64,000 bases of DNA from Sphingomonas ginsengisoli An et al. 2013 (GCF_009363895.1 NZ_CP045434.1:2232001-2296000), one strand, 5' to 3'; counted from the first letter of the stretch, positions 25,408 through 37,548 are shown. Numbers and translations: made by a program. Notes: generated by a model from the letters alone, not told the origin.

Positions 25408-26511
25408 ATGAAGGCGACGATCGAACGGGCAACCCTCCTTAAGAGCCTGGGCCACGTCCAGTCGGTGGTGGAGCGGCGCAACACCATCCCGATCCTCTCC
25501 AACGTCCTGCTCGACGCGCGTGAGGACGGCTCGCTCCGCCTGATGGCGACCGACCTCGACCTCCAGGTCGACGAAACGGTCGCCGCCAACGTCGCCCAGC
25601 CCGGCGCGACCACCGTCTCGGCGCACACCTTCTTCGACATCGTCCGCAAGCTTCCCGAGGGCAGCCAGGTCGAGCTGACCGCCGCCGACGGCAAGATGCA
25701 GGTCGTCGCCGGCCGCTCGCGTTTCAACCTCTCGACCCTCCCGCGCGACGACTTTCCGGTGATTGCCGAGGGCGAGCTGCCGACCCGCTTCGAGCTGCCC
25801 GCCGCGACGCTCCGCCAGATCATCGACAAGACCCGCTTCGCCATCTCGTCGGAAGAAACCCGCTACTATCTGATGGGCATCTTCTTCCACATCGCCGACG
25901 ACCAGCTCAAGGCCGCCGCGACCGACGGCCACCGGCTGGCGCGCGTCACCGTCGCCAAGCCCGATGGCGCCGACGGCATGCCCGACATCATCGTGCCGCG
26001 GAAATGTGTCGGCGAACTCCGCAAGCTGCTCGACGAGGTCGAGGGCACGGTCGAAGTCTCGCTGAGCGCGACCAAGATCCGTTTCGTGCTCGGCCATGCG
26101 GTCCTGACCAGCAAGCTGATCGACGGCACCTTCCCCGACTACACGCGCGTCATCCCGACCGCCAACGACAAGCTGTTGAAGCTCGACCCCAAGAGCTTCG
26201 CCGCGGGGGTCGACCGCGTCGCCACCATCGCCAGCGAGAAGACCCGGGCGGTCAAGATGGCCGTCGACCGCGACCGCGTGACGCTGTCGGTGACCAGCCC
26301 CGAGAACGGTCTCGCCACCGAGGAAGTCCCGGCGGACTATGCGTCCGAGGGGCTCGAGATCGGGTTCAACGCGCGCTACCTGCTCGACATCCTGGGTGAG
26401 ATCGACGGCGACACGGTCGAGGTCCACCTCGCTGACGCCGCCGCGCCGACCCTGCTGCGCGAAAACGACAAGGCCAACGCGCTCTACGTCCTGATGCCGA
26501 TGCGCGTCTGA
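25408..26511 (+). CDS. dnaN: DNA polymerase III beta sliding clamp
   Basis: Ring-shaped processivity clamp of the replicase. 367 residues with the three clamp subdomains; MKATIERATLLKSLGHVQSVVERRNTIPILSNVL and the C-terminal ALYVLMPMRV are diagnostic. The frame is open far upstream inside the kinase gene, but the start at 25408 is fixed by the conserved N-terminus and AAGGGG (25393-25398). dnaA is not in the window, so dnaN is not in the classical dnaA-dnaN arrangement. Confidence 0.96.
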   Translation: MKATIERATLLKSLGHVQSVVERRNTIPILSNVLLDAREDGSLRLMATDLDLQVDETVAANVAQPGATTVSAHTFFDIVRKLPEGSQVELTAADGKMQVVAGRSRFNLSTLPRDDFPVIAEGELPTRFELPAATLRQIIDKTRFAISSEETRYYLMGIFFHIADDQLKAAATDGHRLARVTVAKPDGADGMPDIIVPRKCVGELRKLLDEVEGTVEVSLSATKIRFVLGHAVLTSKLIDGTFPDYTRVIPTANDKLLKLDPKSFAAGVDRVATIASEKTRAVKMAVDRDRVTLSVTSPENGLATEEVPADYASEGLEIGFNARYLLDILGEIDGDTVEVHLADAAAPTLLRENDKANALYVLMPMRV

Positions 26512-26536
26512 GCGACGTCGGCGGGGGGCTGACGCG

Positions 26537-27277
26537 ATGATCGCTCTGCTCGCGCTCGCGGCCGCGGCGGACACGCCCGCGACCGACGCCTGCGCGCTGC
26601 GCAGCAGCTACGGCTTCCTGCGCGATCTCGCTTTCTCGCGCGCCGCCGCGGCCTCGCCGACCCACAGTGCCGATCTCGGTCGCCTCCGCCGCGCTACCCG
26701 CGCGCAGGCCGACGACGTCCGCTCGGTGTCCTACGACCCCGCCAGCGGCCGGCTCGAATGCCGGATGACGCTGCGGCTCGCGCTGCCGGCCAGCGCGCGC
26801 GACTATTTCGGCGGCCGGGCCGAGCTCAGCGCCCCGGTGCGCTACTGGGCCGAGCCGCAAGAGGACGGCAGCGGCTACAGCTTGATCACCGAGGGGCTAG
26901 CCCCGGTCTCGGCCGCGATCCTTGCCGCCGCCGCCCGCTTCCCGGTCGCGCCCGACTTCGGCCCCGCCCTGAATGCGGCCCCGCCGCCCGAGCCGAACCG
27001 CGCGGACGAATCCCGCCGCGATCGCAAGGCGGGGTTCGACTGCCGCAGCGCCGCCACCGCGGTCGAGGATATGATCTGCGGCAACGACGCGCTCGCCGAG
27101 GCCGACCGCACCCTCTCGCAACGCTATTTCGCGGCGCGCGCGACGATGGGCTCGACCGCCAAGGCCAGGCTCCTCGCCGACCAGCGCCGCTTCCTCGCCC
27201 GCCGCGACAGATGCCGCGACGACGCCTGCCTCGTCGGCCTCTACATGGCCCGAGCCGCCGAGCTGCCGGGCCGCTAG
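26537..27277 (+). CDS. Exported protein with LprI-like domain
   Basis: 246 residues. A short hydrophobic N-terminus (about 1-12) may be a signal peptide. The first two thirds are unrecognised. The C-terminal part (about 165-246) matches the LprI/DUF1311 pattern: FDCRSAATAVEDMICGN, then ALAEADRTLSQRYF, and a Cys pair in RDRCRDDAC. LprI-type domains occur in lysozyme inhibitors, but the role here is unproven. It lies 25 bases after dnaN and is convergent with the 572-residue exported protein. Confidence 0.7.
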   Translation: MIALLALAAAADTPATDACALRSSYGFLRDLAFSRAAAASPTHSADLGRLRRATRAQADDVRSVSYDPASGRLECRMTLRLALPASARDYFGGRAELSAPVRYWAEPQEDGSGYSLITEGLAPVSAAILAAAARFPVAPDFGPALNAAPPPEPNRADESRRDRKAGFDCRSAATAVEDMICGNDALAEADRTLSQRYFAARATMGSTAKARLLADQRRFLARRDRCRDDACLVGLYMARAAELPGR

Positions 27278-27293
27278 GGAGCGCTGCCCCTCC

Positions 27294-29012
27294 TCAGTTC
27301 GCCGTGCCGCTCGCCACCTGCGGCGCGAAGTAAGTCGGGCCGAGCGCGGAGATTATCTCGTCGGCCTTGATGATCCGCCACGGCGCGGCGGCCAGCGCAG
27401 GCGACGGATGCGCCACGTCGACCGGTTCGATCGTCAGCTCGGTCGAATAGCCGTCGGGATAGCGCGCGCCGCCGCTGTACATGCCGACCATCTGGATGGT
27501 CCGCTCAAAGTCGGCGCGCGAGCGGATCACGAACCCGTCACGCCCAAGCGAGTGGACGTAATCCGCTGCCCGCAGCAGGGCCATTTCCTCGACTACATTG
27601 CCGCTGCTCTTCTGCCCGGTGAACGAGATGGTGGTTGTCCCGTCGGCATTGGCCTTGGTCTTGAACCCGCTGGTGCCACCCCAGAGGTAGCCGATGAAGT
27701 CGCTGTTGGCCTTGCGATAGGTGGCGATCCGCTGCGGGATTTCCGCATGGGGAAGGCTGGCGAACAGCAACGGGATCTCGATCTTGGGATTCGACTTCGG
27801 ATTGGGCTTGAGCGCCTCGCCCAACAGGTCGGCGAGCCGGGCGGCGTCGGGGACGTTCGCCTGCTTGTAGGTCAGGAGGAGGTCGTAACCCGCTCCGTTG
27901 GGGAGGATGTTCTTGAGGTCGAGGGCGGCGGGCACCTTGCCGTCGCGCAATGCCAGCTTGCTCTCGGTCATCGCCCGCCAGATGGCGAGCTCCGAACCCA
28001 CGCGCTGGCCGGCGGTGACGATCGCCTCGTTGACCGCGCGGCGCGAGCGCGCCTTCCAGCCTTCCTTTTCGCCCTCGGGCAAGGGCGGCAGCGGCTGTGC
28101 CAACTGGGCAAGCTCCGCATCGCCGTCGGCGAGTGCTCGGCGCGCGCCGGTCGCATCGCCGGTCGCCGCCAGCGCATAGGCCAGCGCGCCGCGCCGCCGC
28201 ACCGAATAGAGCCGCTCGACCGCTTCGTTGCGCTCGCGGCCGAGCTCCTCCGCGATCCCGCTCGTCCCGCGATCGAGCGTCCGGGTCGGCGCGACGAGGT
28301 TCGGGTAGAGCCGGATCGCGGTCGCGAAGTCGCGGGTCGTCATCGCCCGTTGGAAGATCGCGTCGACGAACTTGGGCTGGAGCCGGGCGAGCGACTGGAC
28401 CATCGGCGTGCCGTTGAGGACCGCGGCCTCGTCGGGGACGATGGCGATCATCGCGCTGCCGGTGGCACGGCTCCACGGGCGCTGGCGAAGGACGTCGGCG
28501 GCGAGCTCGCGTGCCTTGGCCTCCTGCCCGGTCTGGCGGAGCGCATAGGCGCGGACCAGTTCGAGGCCGAGCCCGAGACTGCGCTGATAATAGGGATCGT
28601 TGGGCGCCTGGACCGCCGCCTGCGCCTTGTCGAGGTCGGCGATCGCCCCGTCGGCCTTGCCGTCGGCCAGCCCGTGGACCGCGCGCGCCATCAGCAGGCT
28701 GGTCCGGCGCGCCCAGTAACGCTCGCGCAGCCGCGGGTCGGCCAGCGCGGTATCGCAGGCCTGGACGCCGGCCGCACCGAACGCCGGGGTGCTCCGCCGG
28801 GTGTTGCCAGCCGACGGGCCGCCGGTGAAGATGCCGAGGAAGCCGCTCGCCTCCTTGGTCATGCCATCGCCATTCTCGGTCGGCTTTCCGTAGCCGTCGC
28901 ATTGCTCGAACCAGGCGACGCCCGGTCCGCTGGTCGTCAGCAGCCCGGCGCTCGCCGCCGAGCCGCACAGCATCAACCCGCTGCCCAGCGCGGCCCGTAC
29001 GCTCATGGTCAT
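27294..29012 (-). CDS. Exported 572-residue protein, unknown family
   Basis: Not recognised. After a signal peptide (about 1-22, ending GSAASA) comes a segment with two Cys, then an Ala-rich, mostly helical region (about 90-330) that looks like helical repeats of TPR type (ADLDKAQAAVQAPNDPYYQRSLG, ELAADVLRQRPWSRATG). The C-terminal third has more strand character (GYLWGGTSGFKTKANADGTTT, GGARYPDGYSTELTIEP). The ATG at 29012 is chosen because it opens the signal peptide and is preceded by a G-rich site; the frame is open further upstream. It is divergent from recF. Confidence 0.65.
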   Translation of the reverse strand: MTMSVRAALGSGLMLCGSAASAGLLTTSGPGVAWFEQCDGYGKPTENGDGMTKEASGFLGIFTGGPSAGNTRRSTPAFGAAGVQACDTALADPRLRERYWARRTSLLMARAVHGLADGKADGAIADLDKAQAAVQAPNDPYYQRSLGLGLELVRAYALRQTGQEAKARELAADVLRQRPWSRATGSAMIAIVPDEAAVLNGTPMVQSLARLQPKFVDAIFQRAMTTRDFATAIRLYPNLVAPTRTLDRGTSGIAEELGRERNEAVERLYSVRRRGALAYALAATGDATGARRALADGDAELAQLAQPLPPLPEGEKEGWKARSRRAVNEAIVTAGQRVGSELAIWRAMTESKLALRDGKVPAALDLKNILPNGAGYDLLLTYKQANVPDAARLADLLGEALKPNPKSNPKIEIPLLFASLPHAEIPQRIATYRKANSDFIGYLWGGTSGFKTKANADGTTTISFTGQKSSGNVVEEMALLRAADYVHSLGRDGFVIRSRADFERTIQMVGMYSGGARYPDGYSTELTIEPVDVAHPSPALAAAPWRIIKADEIISALGPTYFAPQVASGTAN

Positions 29013-29148
29013 GACGTCCCCCCGTTTGTTGATGCAGCGTAACATCGTCGCTTCGATCTGAACAAGGGGAGCGTGAGCACCGCGACTCATCGATGATCGG
29101 AGAGTGCTGGCATCGCCGGCGGCGCTCTGCTCTATCCGTTCAGCAGCC

Positions 29149-30201
29149 ATGCTCTCCCGCCTCGCCCTGACCGACGTCCGCAACTACCGCGAACTGACCC
29201 TCGCGCCGGGGCCGGGGTTCGTCTGCCTCTTCGGCGAGAATGGCGCGGGCAAGACCAACATCCTCGAGGCGGTCAGCCTGCTCGCCCCCGGGCGCGGCTT
29301 GCGCGGCGCGGCCTTGGGCGAGGTGGCGCGGAGCGACGGGCCGGGCGGCTTCGCCATCCACGCCCGCCTCGGCGACATCGACCTTGGCACCGGGACCAGC
29401 GCGGCGGCGCCCGAGCGGCGGCAGGTGCGGGTCAATGGCGCGGCGGCCGCGGTCAACAGCCTTGCCGAGTGGCTGTCCGTCTTGTGGCTGACCCCGGCAA
29501 TGGACCGGCTGTTCGCCGGCAGCGCGGGCGACCGCCGCCGCTTCCTCGACCGGCTGGTGCTCGCGCTCGAGCCCGCCCACGCCCACCATGCCGCGCGCTA
29601 CGAGGCCGCGATGCGCGCCCGCAACAAGCTGCTCGCCGAGCCGGACGGCGCCGATCCGCAATGGCTCGCCGCGCTCGAAGCGGGGATGGCTGAGCATGGC
29701 GAGATGGTGGCGGCGGCCCGCGCGCGGACCGTCGCCGCGCTCGACGAGCGGCTCGCGGCCAGCCCCGACGACCGCTTCGCGCGTCCCGAGATCGCGCTCG
29801 AGGGCTGGACCGACGGCGACCTTGCCGCCGCTCTCCGCGCCAACCGCGGGCGCGATGCCGCCGCGGGCCGGGCGACCCAAGGGCCGCACCGCCAAGACCT
29901 CGCCGTCACCCACCGAGCCAAGCGCCAACCCGCCGCGCGCAGCTCGACCGGCGAGCAGAAGGCGCTGCTGCTCGGCCTCGTCCTCGCCCACGCCGAGCTC
30001 GTCGCGGAGCGTCGCGACGCGCCGCCGGTGCTCCTCCTCGACGAGGTCGCCGCGCACCTCGACCCGGGCCGCCGCGAGGCGCTGTTCACGCGGCTCGAAG
30101 GACGCGGGCAAGTGTGGATGACGGCCACCGAGGAAGCGCTGTTCGAGGGTGTCGTGGGCACCCGCCTGCGGGTCGACCACGGGAACGCAATCGCCGCCTG
30201 A
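29149..30201 (+). CDS. recF: DNA replication/repair protein RecF
   Basis: SMC-like ATPase that helps load RecA at single-stranded gaps. 350 residues, normal size. Walker A GENGAGKT is at residues 29-36, the ABC-like signature in [13 protein letters not shown], and Walker B in [13 protein letters not shown]. The ATG at 29149 begins the family start [15 protein letters not shown]; the upstream in-frame extension is not conserved in type. In many bacteria recF sits between dnaN and gyrB; here other genes separate them. Confidence 0.94.
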   Translation: MLSRLALTDVRNYRELTLAPGPGFVCLFGENGAGKTNILEAVSLLAPGRGLRGAALGEVARSDGPGGFAIHARLGDIDLGTGTSAAAPERRQVRVNGAAAAVNSLAEWLSVLWLTPAMDRLFAGSAGDRRRFLDRLVLALEPAHAHHAARYEAAMRARNKLLAEPDGADPQWLAALEAGMAEHGEMVAAARARTVAALDERLAASPDDRFARPEIALEGWTDGDLAAALRANRGRDAAAGRATQGPHRQDLAVTHRAKRQPAARSSTGEQKALLLGLVLAHAELVAERRDAPPVLLLDEVAAHLDPGRREALFTRLEGRGQVWMTATEEALFEGVVGTRLRVDHGNAIAA

Positions 30202-30202
30202 G

Positions 30203-30387
30203 TGGACAAATGGTGACCGCTCGCCTATATGGCCGGTAGCGAGACGCCACTGAAGCGGCGTGATCGGCCTTGCGGCCGGCCCGCGTCTCGGTTCCCTTTT
30301 TAAGTTCTCCACATCACGCGGGGTTCTTTGTTCACCCGGCTCCCGGGCGCGCAAAGCCGTGCTCGGATGCGTCATGTTGAGAGACTT
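30203..30387 (+). ncRNA. Structured leader of the DEAD-box helicase gene
   Basis: A plausible promoter, TGGACA (30203-30208), 17 bases, TATATG (30226-30231), puts the transcript start near 30238-30240, some 150 bases before the ATG. The leader opens with a closed structure: CGAGACGC (30240-30247) pairs exactly with GCGTCTCG (30283-30290), enclosing a hairpin CGGCC-TTGC-GGCCG (30265-30278) and a small GCC/GGC stem. A U-rich tract (30296-30301) follows a few bases later, so it could act as an attenuator. DEAD-box helicase genes are sometimes autoregulated through their leaders. No known RNA family is recognised. Confidence 0.45.
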
Positions 30388-31938
30388 ATGTCGTTTGAAA
30401 ACCTCGGGCTGATCCAGCCCCTGCTCGCCGCGCTTGCGGCCAAGAATTACAACCAGGCCACGCCGATCCAGGCGCAGGCCATCCCCACCGTCCTGACCGG
30501 CCGCGACCTGCTGGGCATCGCCCAGACCGGCACCGGCAAGACCGCCGCCTTCATGCTGCCTTCGCTGCAGCGGCTGGCGGCCGACCGTCCGCAATTCCTC
30601 CTTCCGGGCCAGATCCGGATGCTGGTGCTCGCCCCGACGCGTGAACTCGCCTCGCAGATCGAGGCCAGCGCGGCGGCCTATGGCGCCAACCTCAAGACCA
30701 CCAGCGGGGTGATCTTCGGCGGCGTTGCCAATGCCAAGAGCGTCCGTACCGTCCAGCGCGGGCTCGACGTGCTCGTCGCCACGCCGGGCCGGCTGCTCGA
30801 CCTCGTCGACCAGCGCGCGGTCGACCTCAAGGCGCTCGAGATCCTGGTGCTCGACGAGGCCGACCAGATGCTCGACTTGGGCTTCATCCACGCCTTGAAG
30901 CGGATCGTGAAGATCATCCCGGCCAAGCGCCAGACTTTGTTCTTCTCGGCGACCATGCCCAAGGCGATCCAGGCGCTCGCCGACCAGTATCTGACCAACC
31001 CGGCGCAGGTCGCGGTGACCCCGGTCGCCACCACCGCCGAGCGGGTCGAGCAGCGCGTCACTTTCGTCAACCAGAGCGAGAAGACCGCGCTGCTGACGAT
31101 GTTCTTCCAGAACACCAAGATCGACCGGTCGCTGGTGTTCAGCCGGACCAAGCATGGTGCCGACAAGGTCGTCCGCCTGCTCGAGGCGGCGGGGATCAAG
31201 GCCAATGCGATCCACGGCAACAAGAGCCAGCCGCAGCGCGAAAAGGCGCTTGGCCAGTTCCGCGACGGTAGCGTCCCGATCCTCGTCGCGACCGACATCG
31301 CCGCGCGCGGGATCGACATCCCGGGCGTCAGCCACGTCATCAACTACGACCTGCCCAACGTCCCCGAGCAGTATGTCCACCGGATCGGCCGCACCGCGCG
31401 CGCCGGCGCCGACGGCATCGCGATCGCTTTCTGCGACGGCGAGGAGCGTGCGTATCTCAAGGACATCGAGAAGCTCACCCGCCAGAAGCTGACGGTCGAG
31501 GAGCTGCCGGGTGGTTTCAACCAGGCGGTGGAGGCGCTCAAGCGCTTGAAGCCCGCGCCCAAGGGCGACGGCGGCCGCGAGCGCGCGCCCCAGCAGGGCC
31601 AGCGCAATCGCCGCAACGGCAGCGGTGCCCGCGGCCACGCCGGCGATCCGCAGCGCTTCGGCCTGCCGCGCAACGACCCGCGTTCGGACATGCCCGAGGA
31701 GCGGCGTGGCCCACGTGAGGGCGGCCGGTCGATGCGCGGCGTCCCCGGCGCCCCACGCGGCCCGGTCGGCAATCCGATCCGCTCGGGCGCAACCGGTCAG
31801 AGCCACGGCCAGCAGCCGCAGCGCCACGGTGGGCAGCGTCCCGCCGGTGGTCAGGGCGGGCAGGGCGGCGGTCGTCCGAACGGCGGCCAGCGTCGCCGCG
31901 GTGGCGGCGGCGGGGGCGGCCAGCGCCGCGCCGGTTAA
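30388..31938 (+). CDS. DEAD-box ATP-dependent RNA helicase
   Basis: RhlE/CsdA-like RNA helicase that remodels RNA or ribosome precursors. 516 residues: Q motif near residues 4-30, Walker A AQTGTGKT (45-52), PTRELA, the DEAD box as VLDEAD with QMLDLGF, SAT, and the second RecA domain with ARGIDIPG and HRIGRTARAG. The tail from about residue 395 is low-complexity, rich in Arg, Gly, Gln and Pro, typical of RNA-contacting tails. The start follows GAGAG. Its long structured leader suggests post-transcriptional control, for example by cold. Confidence 0.93.
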   Translation: MSFENLGLIQPLLAALAAKNYNQATPIQAQAIPTVLTGRDLLGIAQTGTGKTAAFMLPSLQRLAADRPQFLLPGQIRMLVLAPTRELASQIEASAAAYGANLKTTSGVIFGGVANAKSVRTVQRGLDVLVATPGRLLDLVDQRAVDLKALEILVLDEADQMLDLGFIHALKRIVKIIPAKRQTLFFSATMPKAIQALADQYLTNPAQVAVTPVATTAERVEQRVTFVNQSEKTALLTMFFQNTKIDRSLVFSRTKHGADKVVRLLEAAGIKANAIHGNKSQPQREKALGQFRDGSVPILVATDIAARGIDIPGVSHVINYDLPNVPEQYVHRIGRTARAGADGIAIAFCDGEERAYLKDIEKLTRQKLTVEELPGGFNQAVEALKRLKPAPKGDGGRERAPQQGQRNRRNGSGARGHAGDPQRFGLPRNDPRSDMPEERRGPREGGRSMRGVPGAPRGPVGNPIRSGATGQSHGQQPQRHGGQRPAGGQGGQGGGRPNGGQRRRGGGGGGGQRRAG

Positions 31939-31963
31939 GCGCTTTCGCCAACGTTCCCTTCAA

Positions 31964-32004
31964 CGGCCCGCTCTTGCTATCAGCGAGGGCGGGCCGCTTC
32001 GTTT
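31964..32004 (+). terminator. Probable terminator after helicase gene
   Basis: CGGCCCGC (31964-31971) pairs exactly with GCGGGCCG (31989-31996) around a 17-base loop, followed by CTTCGTTT. The U-tract is interrupted, so termination may be partial. Confidence 0.55.
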
Positions 32005-32031
32005 CGGCCCCTCGCGCGCACGCGCGTACGC

Positions 32032-34573
<2,542 letters not shown>

Positions 34574-34581
34574 ACATGACA

Positions 34582-34615
34582 AAGGGCGGCGCGATCACCG
34601 CGCCGCCCTTCATTT
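34582..34615. terminator. Bidirectional terminator, gyrB / EF-hand gene
   Basis: AAGGGCGGCGCG (34582-34593) and CGCGCCGCCCTT (34599-34610) form an exact 12-base-pair stem with loop ATCAC. CATTTCAT follows on the plus strand and CTTTGTC on the minus strand, so it can serve both convergent genes. Confidence 0.85.
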
Positions 34616-34634
34616 CATCGGTTGCTGACGAGGC

Positions 34635-35090
34635 TTAGCCCTTGAGGAAGGTCGTCAGCTCGGCCTTCGACACGCTCTTGCTCTTGTCGGTGTCGACCTT
34701 GGCAAAGGCGGCGGTCAGATAGGCCTTGGTTTGCGGCTTCTTGCCGGCGGCCGTCTGCAGCGCATTCATCCAGGCATCGAACTCGACGCGGCTGAGCTTG
34801 CCGTTGCCGTCCTTGTCATATTTCGCCCAGTCGGCCTCGACCGTCGCCGCGACCGGGTCCGAACTGGTCGACGCGGTCTGCGTGGTCGTGGTCGTGGTGC
34901 TGGTCGTCGTTGCCGAATCGGCCGGCGGGGTCATCGAATCCGCGGCCGGCGCAGTCGCCGACGGCGAGGTCTGGGCCGGGGTGGTCGGCTGGGTCGCCGT
35001 CGGAGTGGCGCTGGGCGCCGGCTGCGTCGCCTGGGCCAGCGCGGGCGTCCCGGCGAGCATCAGCGTGGCGACAAAAGCAGTCTTGATCAT
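34635..35090 (-). CDS. Exported EF-hand calcium-binding protein
   Basis: 151 residues: signal peptide (about 1-19, ending PALA), a Thr/Pro/Ala-rich spacer (about 20-80, with a run of Thr), then two EF-hand loops, DKDGNGKLSRVEF (about 92-104) and DTDKSKSVSKAEL (about 134-146). Both keep the acidic ends of the loop; the second has Ser/Lys where Gly is usual and may bind calcium weakly. A periplasmic calcium sensor or buffer is likely. The ATG at 35090 follows GGAGAA; the upstream frame is an unconserved extension. Confidence 0.85.
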   Translation of the reverse strand: MIKTAFVATLMLAGTPALAQATQPAPSATPTATQPTTPAQTSPSATAPAADSMTPPADSATTTSTTTTTTQTASTSSDPVAATVEADWAKYDKDGNGKLSRVEFDAWMNALQTAAGKKPQTKAYLTAAFAKVDTDKSKSVSKAELTTFLKG

Positions 35091-35344
35091 GAAATTCTCC
35101 GTTCTTGGGCAGGTTGGCCGTGCGGACACGGCTGCCGGGAAAACAACGAAGGCCATCGCAGAAGGTTGTTCGTTTCACCCCTCGCCCGCCACGCCCCATC
35201 TGGCAATAAACGGCGGTTTTCCGTAACTTAACGGTGATGCGGGCAATCGCTTGCGTCTCGCTAAAGCGATGCCCACAGAGCGCGCGTGACCCTTCCATCG
35301 TCCCACCGTCCGGAACTCCGCCCGCTGGCTCGGGTTGCCTATCT

Positions 35345-36115
35345 GTGACCAGCGCCGTCGTGACCCTCGCCAGCTACAACATGCGCAAGGCGGTCGGCAC
35401 CGACCGGCGGCGCGACCCGCATCGGGTGCTCGAGGTGCTGAACGAGGTCGATGCCGACATCGTCGCGTTGCAGGAGGCGGATCGGCGCACCGGCGGCCGC
35501 GCTTCGGCGGTGCCGCACGAGCTGATCGACAGCCACGGCCGCTACAAGCCGGTGCCCTTGGGGGTGAAGAACCGGCGGATGTTCGATGCGCTGCCCAAGA
35601 TGGGTGCGCGGGTCGACGAATTGCTCAAGGTCGATACGCGCAACATCGGCTGGCACGGCAACGCGCTGCTGGTGAAGCCGCATATCGCGGTCATGGACGT
35701 CGCCGCGCTCGAGCTGCCGACACTCGAGCCGCGCGGTGCGGTCCTTGCCGAATTGCTGATCGGCGACCAGCCGCTGCGCGTGATCGGGCTCCACCTCGAC
35801 CTGTCGGGACTGTGGCGGCGGCGGCAAATGCGGGCGATCGTCGCCGCCATCGCGCGCCGTCCGAACAAGATGCCGAGCGTGCTGATGGGCGACACCAATG
35901 AATGGCGGCGTGAGGCGGGCTGCCTCAAGGACTTAGCGGACGACTACCGGATCGCGCCGATCGGGCCGAGCTTCCATGCCCGCCGCCCGGTTGCGACGCT
36001 CGACCGGATCATCGTCGACAAGGCCCTCCGGATCGAAGCCGCGGGGGTCCACCACAGCGAATCCGCGCGGGTGGCGAGCGATCACCTTCCCGTCTGGGCG
36101 CGGATCGCGCTCTAG
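35345..36115 (+). CDS. Endonuclease/exonuclease/phosphatase-fold protein
   Basis: 256 residues of the EEP superfamily of metal-dependent phosphoesterases. Visible landmarks are SYNMRKAVG at the start, the metal Glu in VALQEAD, HLDL with its His, GDTNEW (the GDxN motif), and SDHLPVWARI with the catalytic His at the end. The substrate could be nucleic acid, a phosphorylated lipid or sugar. The GTG at 35345 is chosen because the fold begins there; the longer frame back to 35234 adds no recognisable sequence. Its stop is shared with rpoN in CTAG (36112-36115). Confidence 0.83.
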   Translation: MTSAVVTLASYNMRKAVGTDRRRDPHRVLEVLNEVDADIVALQEADRRTGGRASAVPHELIDSHGRYKPVPLGVKNRRMFDALPKMGARVDELLKVDTRNIGWHGNALLVKPHIAVMDVAALELPTLEPRGAVLAELLIGDQPLRVIGLHLDLSGLWRRRQMRAIVAAIARRPNKMPSVLMGDTNEWRREAGCLKDLADDYRIAPIGPSFHARRPVATLDRIIVDKALRIEAAGVHHSESARVASDHLPVWARIAL

Positions 36116-37548
36116 GCGGCCTTGCCCGAGATGGCGCGCTGCCGCCGCCGCTGAATGCTCGAGCCGATCCCGAGCGCTTCGCGATATTTGGCGACCGTGC
36201 GGCGGGCGAGGTCGAAGCCCTGCTCTTTAAGCAGGTCGACCAACGTATCATCCGACAGGATCTCGGTTTCGTGCCCGATCAGCCGCGCGATCGCTGCTTT
36301 GACCGCCTCGGCCGAGGCGCCCTCGCCGCTGTCCGCCGCGACACCCGAGCGAAAGAACCACTTGAGTTCGAACAGGCCCAGTTCGCACGAAAGATATTTG
36401 TTGGCGGCGACCCGGCTGACGGTCGATTCGTGCATGCCCACCGCCTCGGCGACCGCGCCCATGGTCAATGGCTTGAGATGCGCCACACCGCCGCGGAAAA
36501 AGCCTTCCTGGCGGGTGACGATTTCGCTCGCGACCTTGACGATGGTACGCGCGCGCTGGTCGAGCGCGCGGACCAGCCAGTTGGCCTGGCCGAGACAGTC
36601 GGACAGCCAGGCGCGGCTTTCCTTGCTCTGCGGGCCGGTCTTGAGCTCGGCATAATAACGGCGGTTGACGAGCACCCGCGGCAGGTTGGCGGGGTTGAGC
36701 TCGACCGCCCATCCTTTCCCTGCGCGCCGCACCAGCACGTCGGGTTCGGGCGCGGTCTCGGGCTCGGCGGCGAACTGGCAGCCGGGCTTGGGGTCGTAGG
36801 CGCGCAATTCGCGGATCATGTCCGCCAGATCTTCGTCGTCGACCGCGCAGATGCGTTTCAGGGCGGCGAGCTGGCCCTTGGCGAGCAGGTCGAGATTGTC
36901 GATCAGCCGGCGCATCGCGGGGTCGTATCGGTCGGCGGCCCTGGCCTGCAGCGCAAGGCACTCGGCCAGCGTCCGCGCGCCGATTCCCGCGGGTTCGAGC
37001 CCCTGGACGAGCGCGAGCCCGGCCTGGACATCGCTCAGCGGCAACTCGAGCGCGGTGGCGAGGTCGCCGAGCGGGACTGCCAGATAGCCGGTTTCCTCGA
37101 GTTCGTGGACGATCGCCTCGGCGGCGCGGGCGGCAGCGCCGCCATGCCCGTGCAATTGGGACAGCAGATGTTCGCTGAGGCCCGAAGCCCCGGCCTCGAG
37201 GCGGTCGAAATCGAACCCGTCGTCGGGCGCCGCACCGACTTCCGCCGCGCTGTCATATTCGAGCGCGGCCTCGCGCCAGTCGCGGTCGAGCGCCTCGTCG
37301 CCCGCGCCGGCAAGCTGGTCGGCGCCACTCGGCTCGGGTGCGTCGTCGCCAAATTCGCGATCCTCGCGGACCACGACGTCGCGGTCGGGCGCGCCGGCCT
37401 CGAGCAGCGGGTTCTTGGCCAATTCCTCGGCCAGCACCGCTTCCAGTTCGATGTTGCTGAGCTGGAGGAGCTTGATCGCCTGCGCCAGCTGGGGCGTCAG
37501 CACCAGCGACTGGGACGTGCGGAGCTGGAGGCCCGGTGCCAGGCTCAT
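36112..37548 (-). CDS. rpoN: RNA polymerase sigma-54 factor
   Basis: Alternative sigma factor for -24/-12 promoters, activated by AAA+ enhancer-binding proteins. 478 residues: the Gln/Leu-rich activator region I (LQLRTSQSLVLTPQLAQAIKLLQLS), an acidic region II, the core-binding domain, the helix-turn-helix and the RpoN box ARRTVAKYREALGI near the C-terminus. It follows lptB by 15 bases on the same strand, the usual lpt-rpoN order. No enhancer-binding protein lies in the window. Confidence 0.96.
   Translation of the reverse strand: MSLAPGLQLRTSQSLVLTPQLAQAIKLLQLSNIELEAVLAEELAKNPLLEAGAPDRDVVVREDREFGDDAPEPSGADQLAGAGDEALDRDWREAALEYDSAAEVGAAPDDGFDFDRLEAGASGLSEHLLSQLHGHGGAAARAAEAIVHELEETGYLAVPLGDLATALELPLSDVQAGLALVQGLEPAGIGARTLAECLALQARAADRYDPAMRRLIDNLDLLAKGQLAALKRICAVDDEDLADMIRELRAYDPKPGCQFAAEPETAPEPDVLVRRAGKGWAVELNPANLPRVLVNRRYYAELKTGPQSKESRAWLSDCLGQANWLVRALDQRARTIVKVASEIVTRQEGFFRGGVAHLKPLTMGAVAEAVGMHESTVSRVAANKYLSCELGLFELKWFFRSGVAADSGEGASAEAVKAAIARLIGHETEILSDDTLVDLLKEQGFDLARRTVAKYREALGIGSSIQRRRQRAISGKAA

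Noticed and set aside
30202..30387. tRNA or known riboswitch in the helicase leader
   Set aside because: No cloverleaf and no recognisable riboswitch core; only local stems are present.
29140..31827. 895-codon minus-strand frame opposite recF and the helicase
   Set aside because: Spans two real genes and their gap without any motif; typical high-GC artefact.
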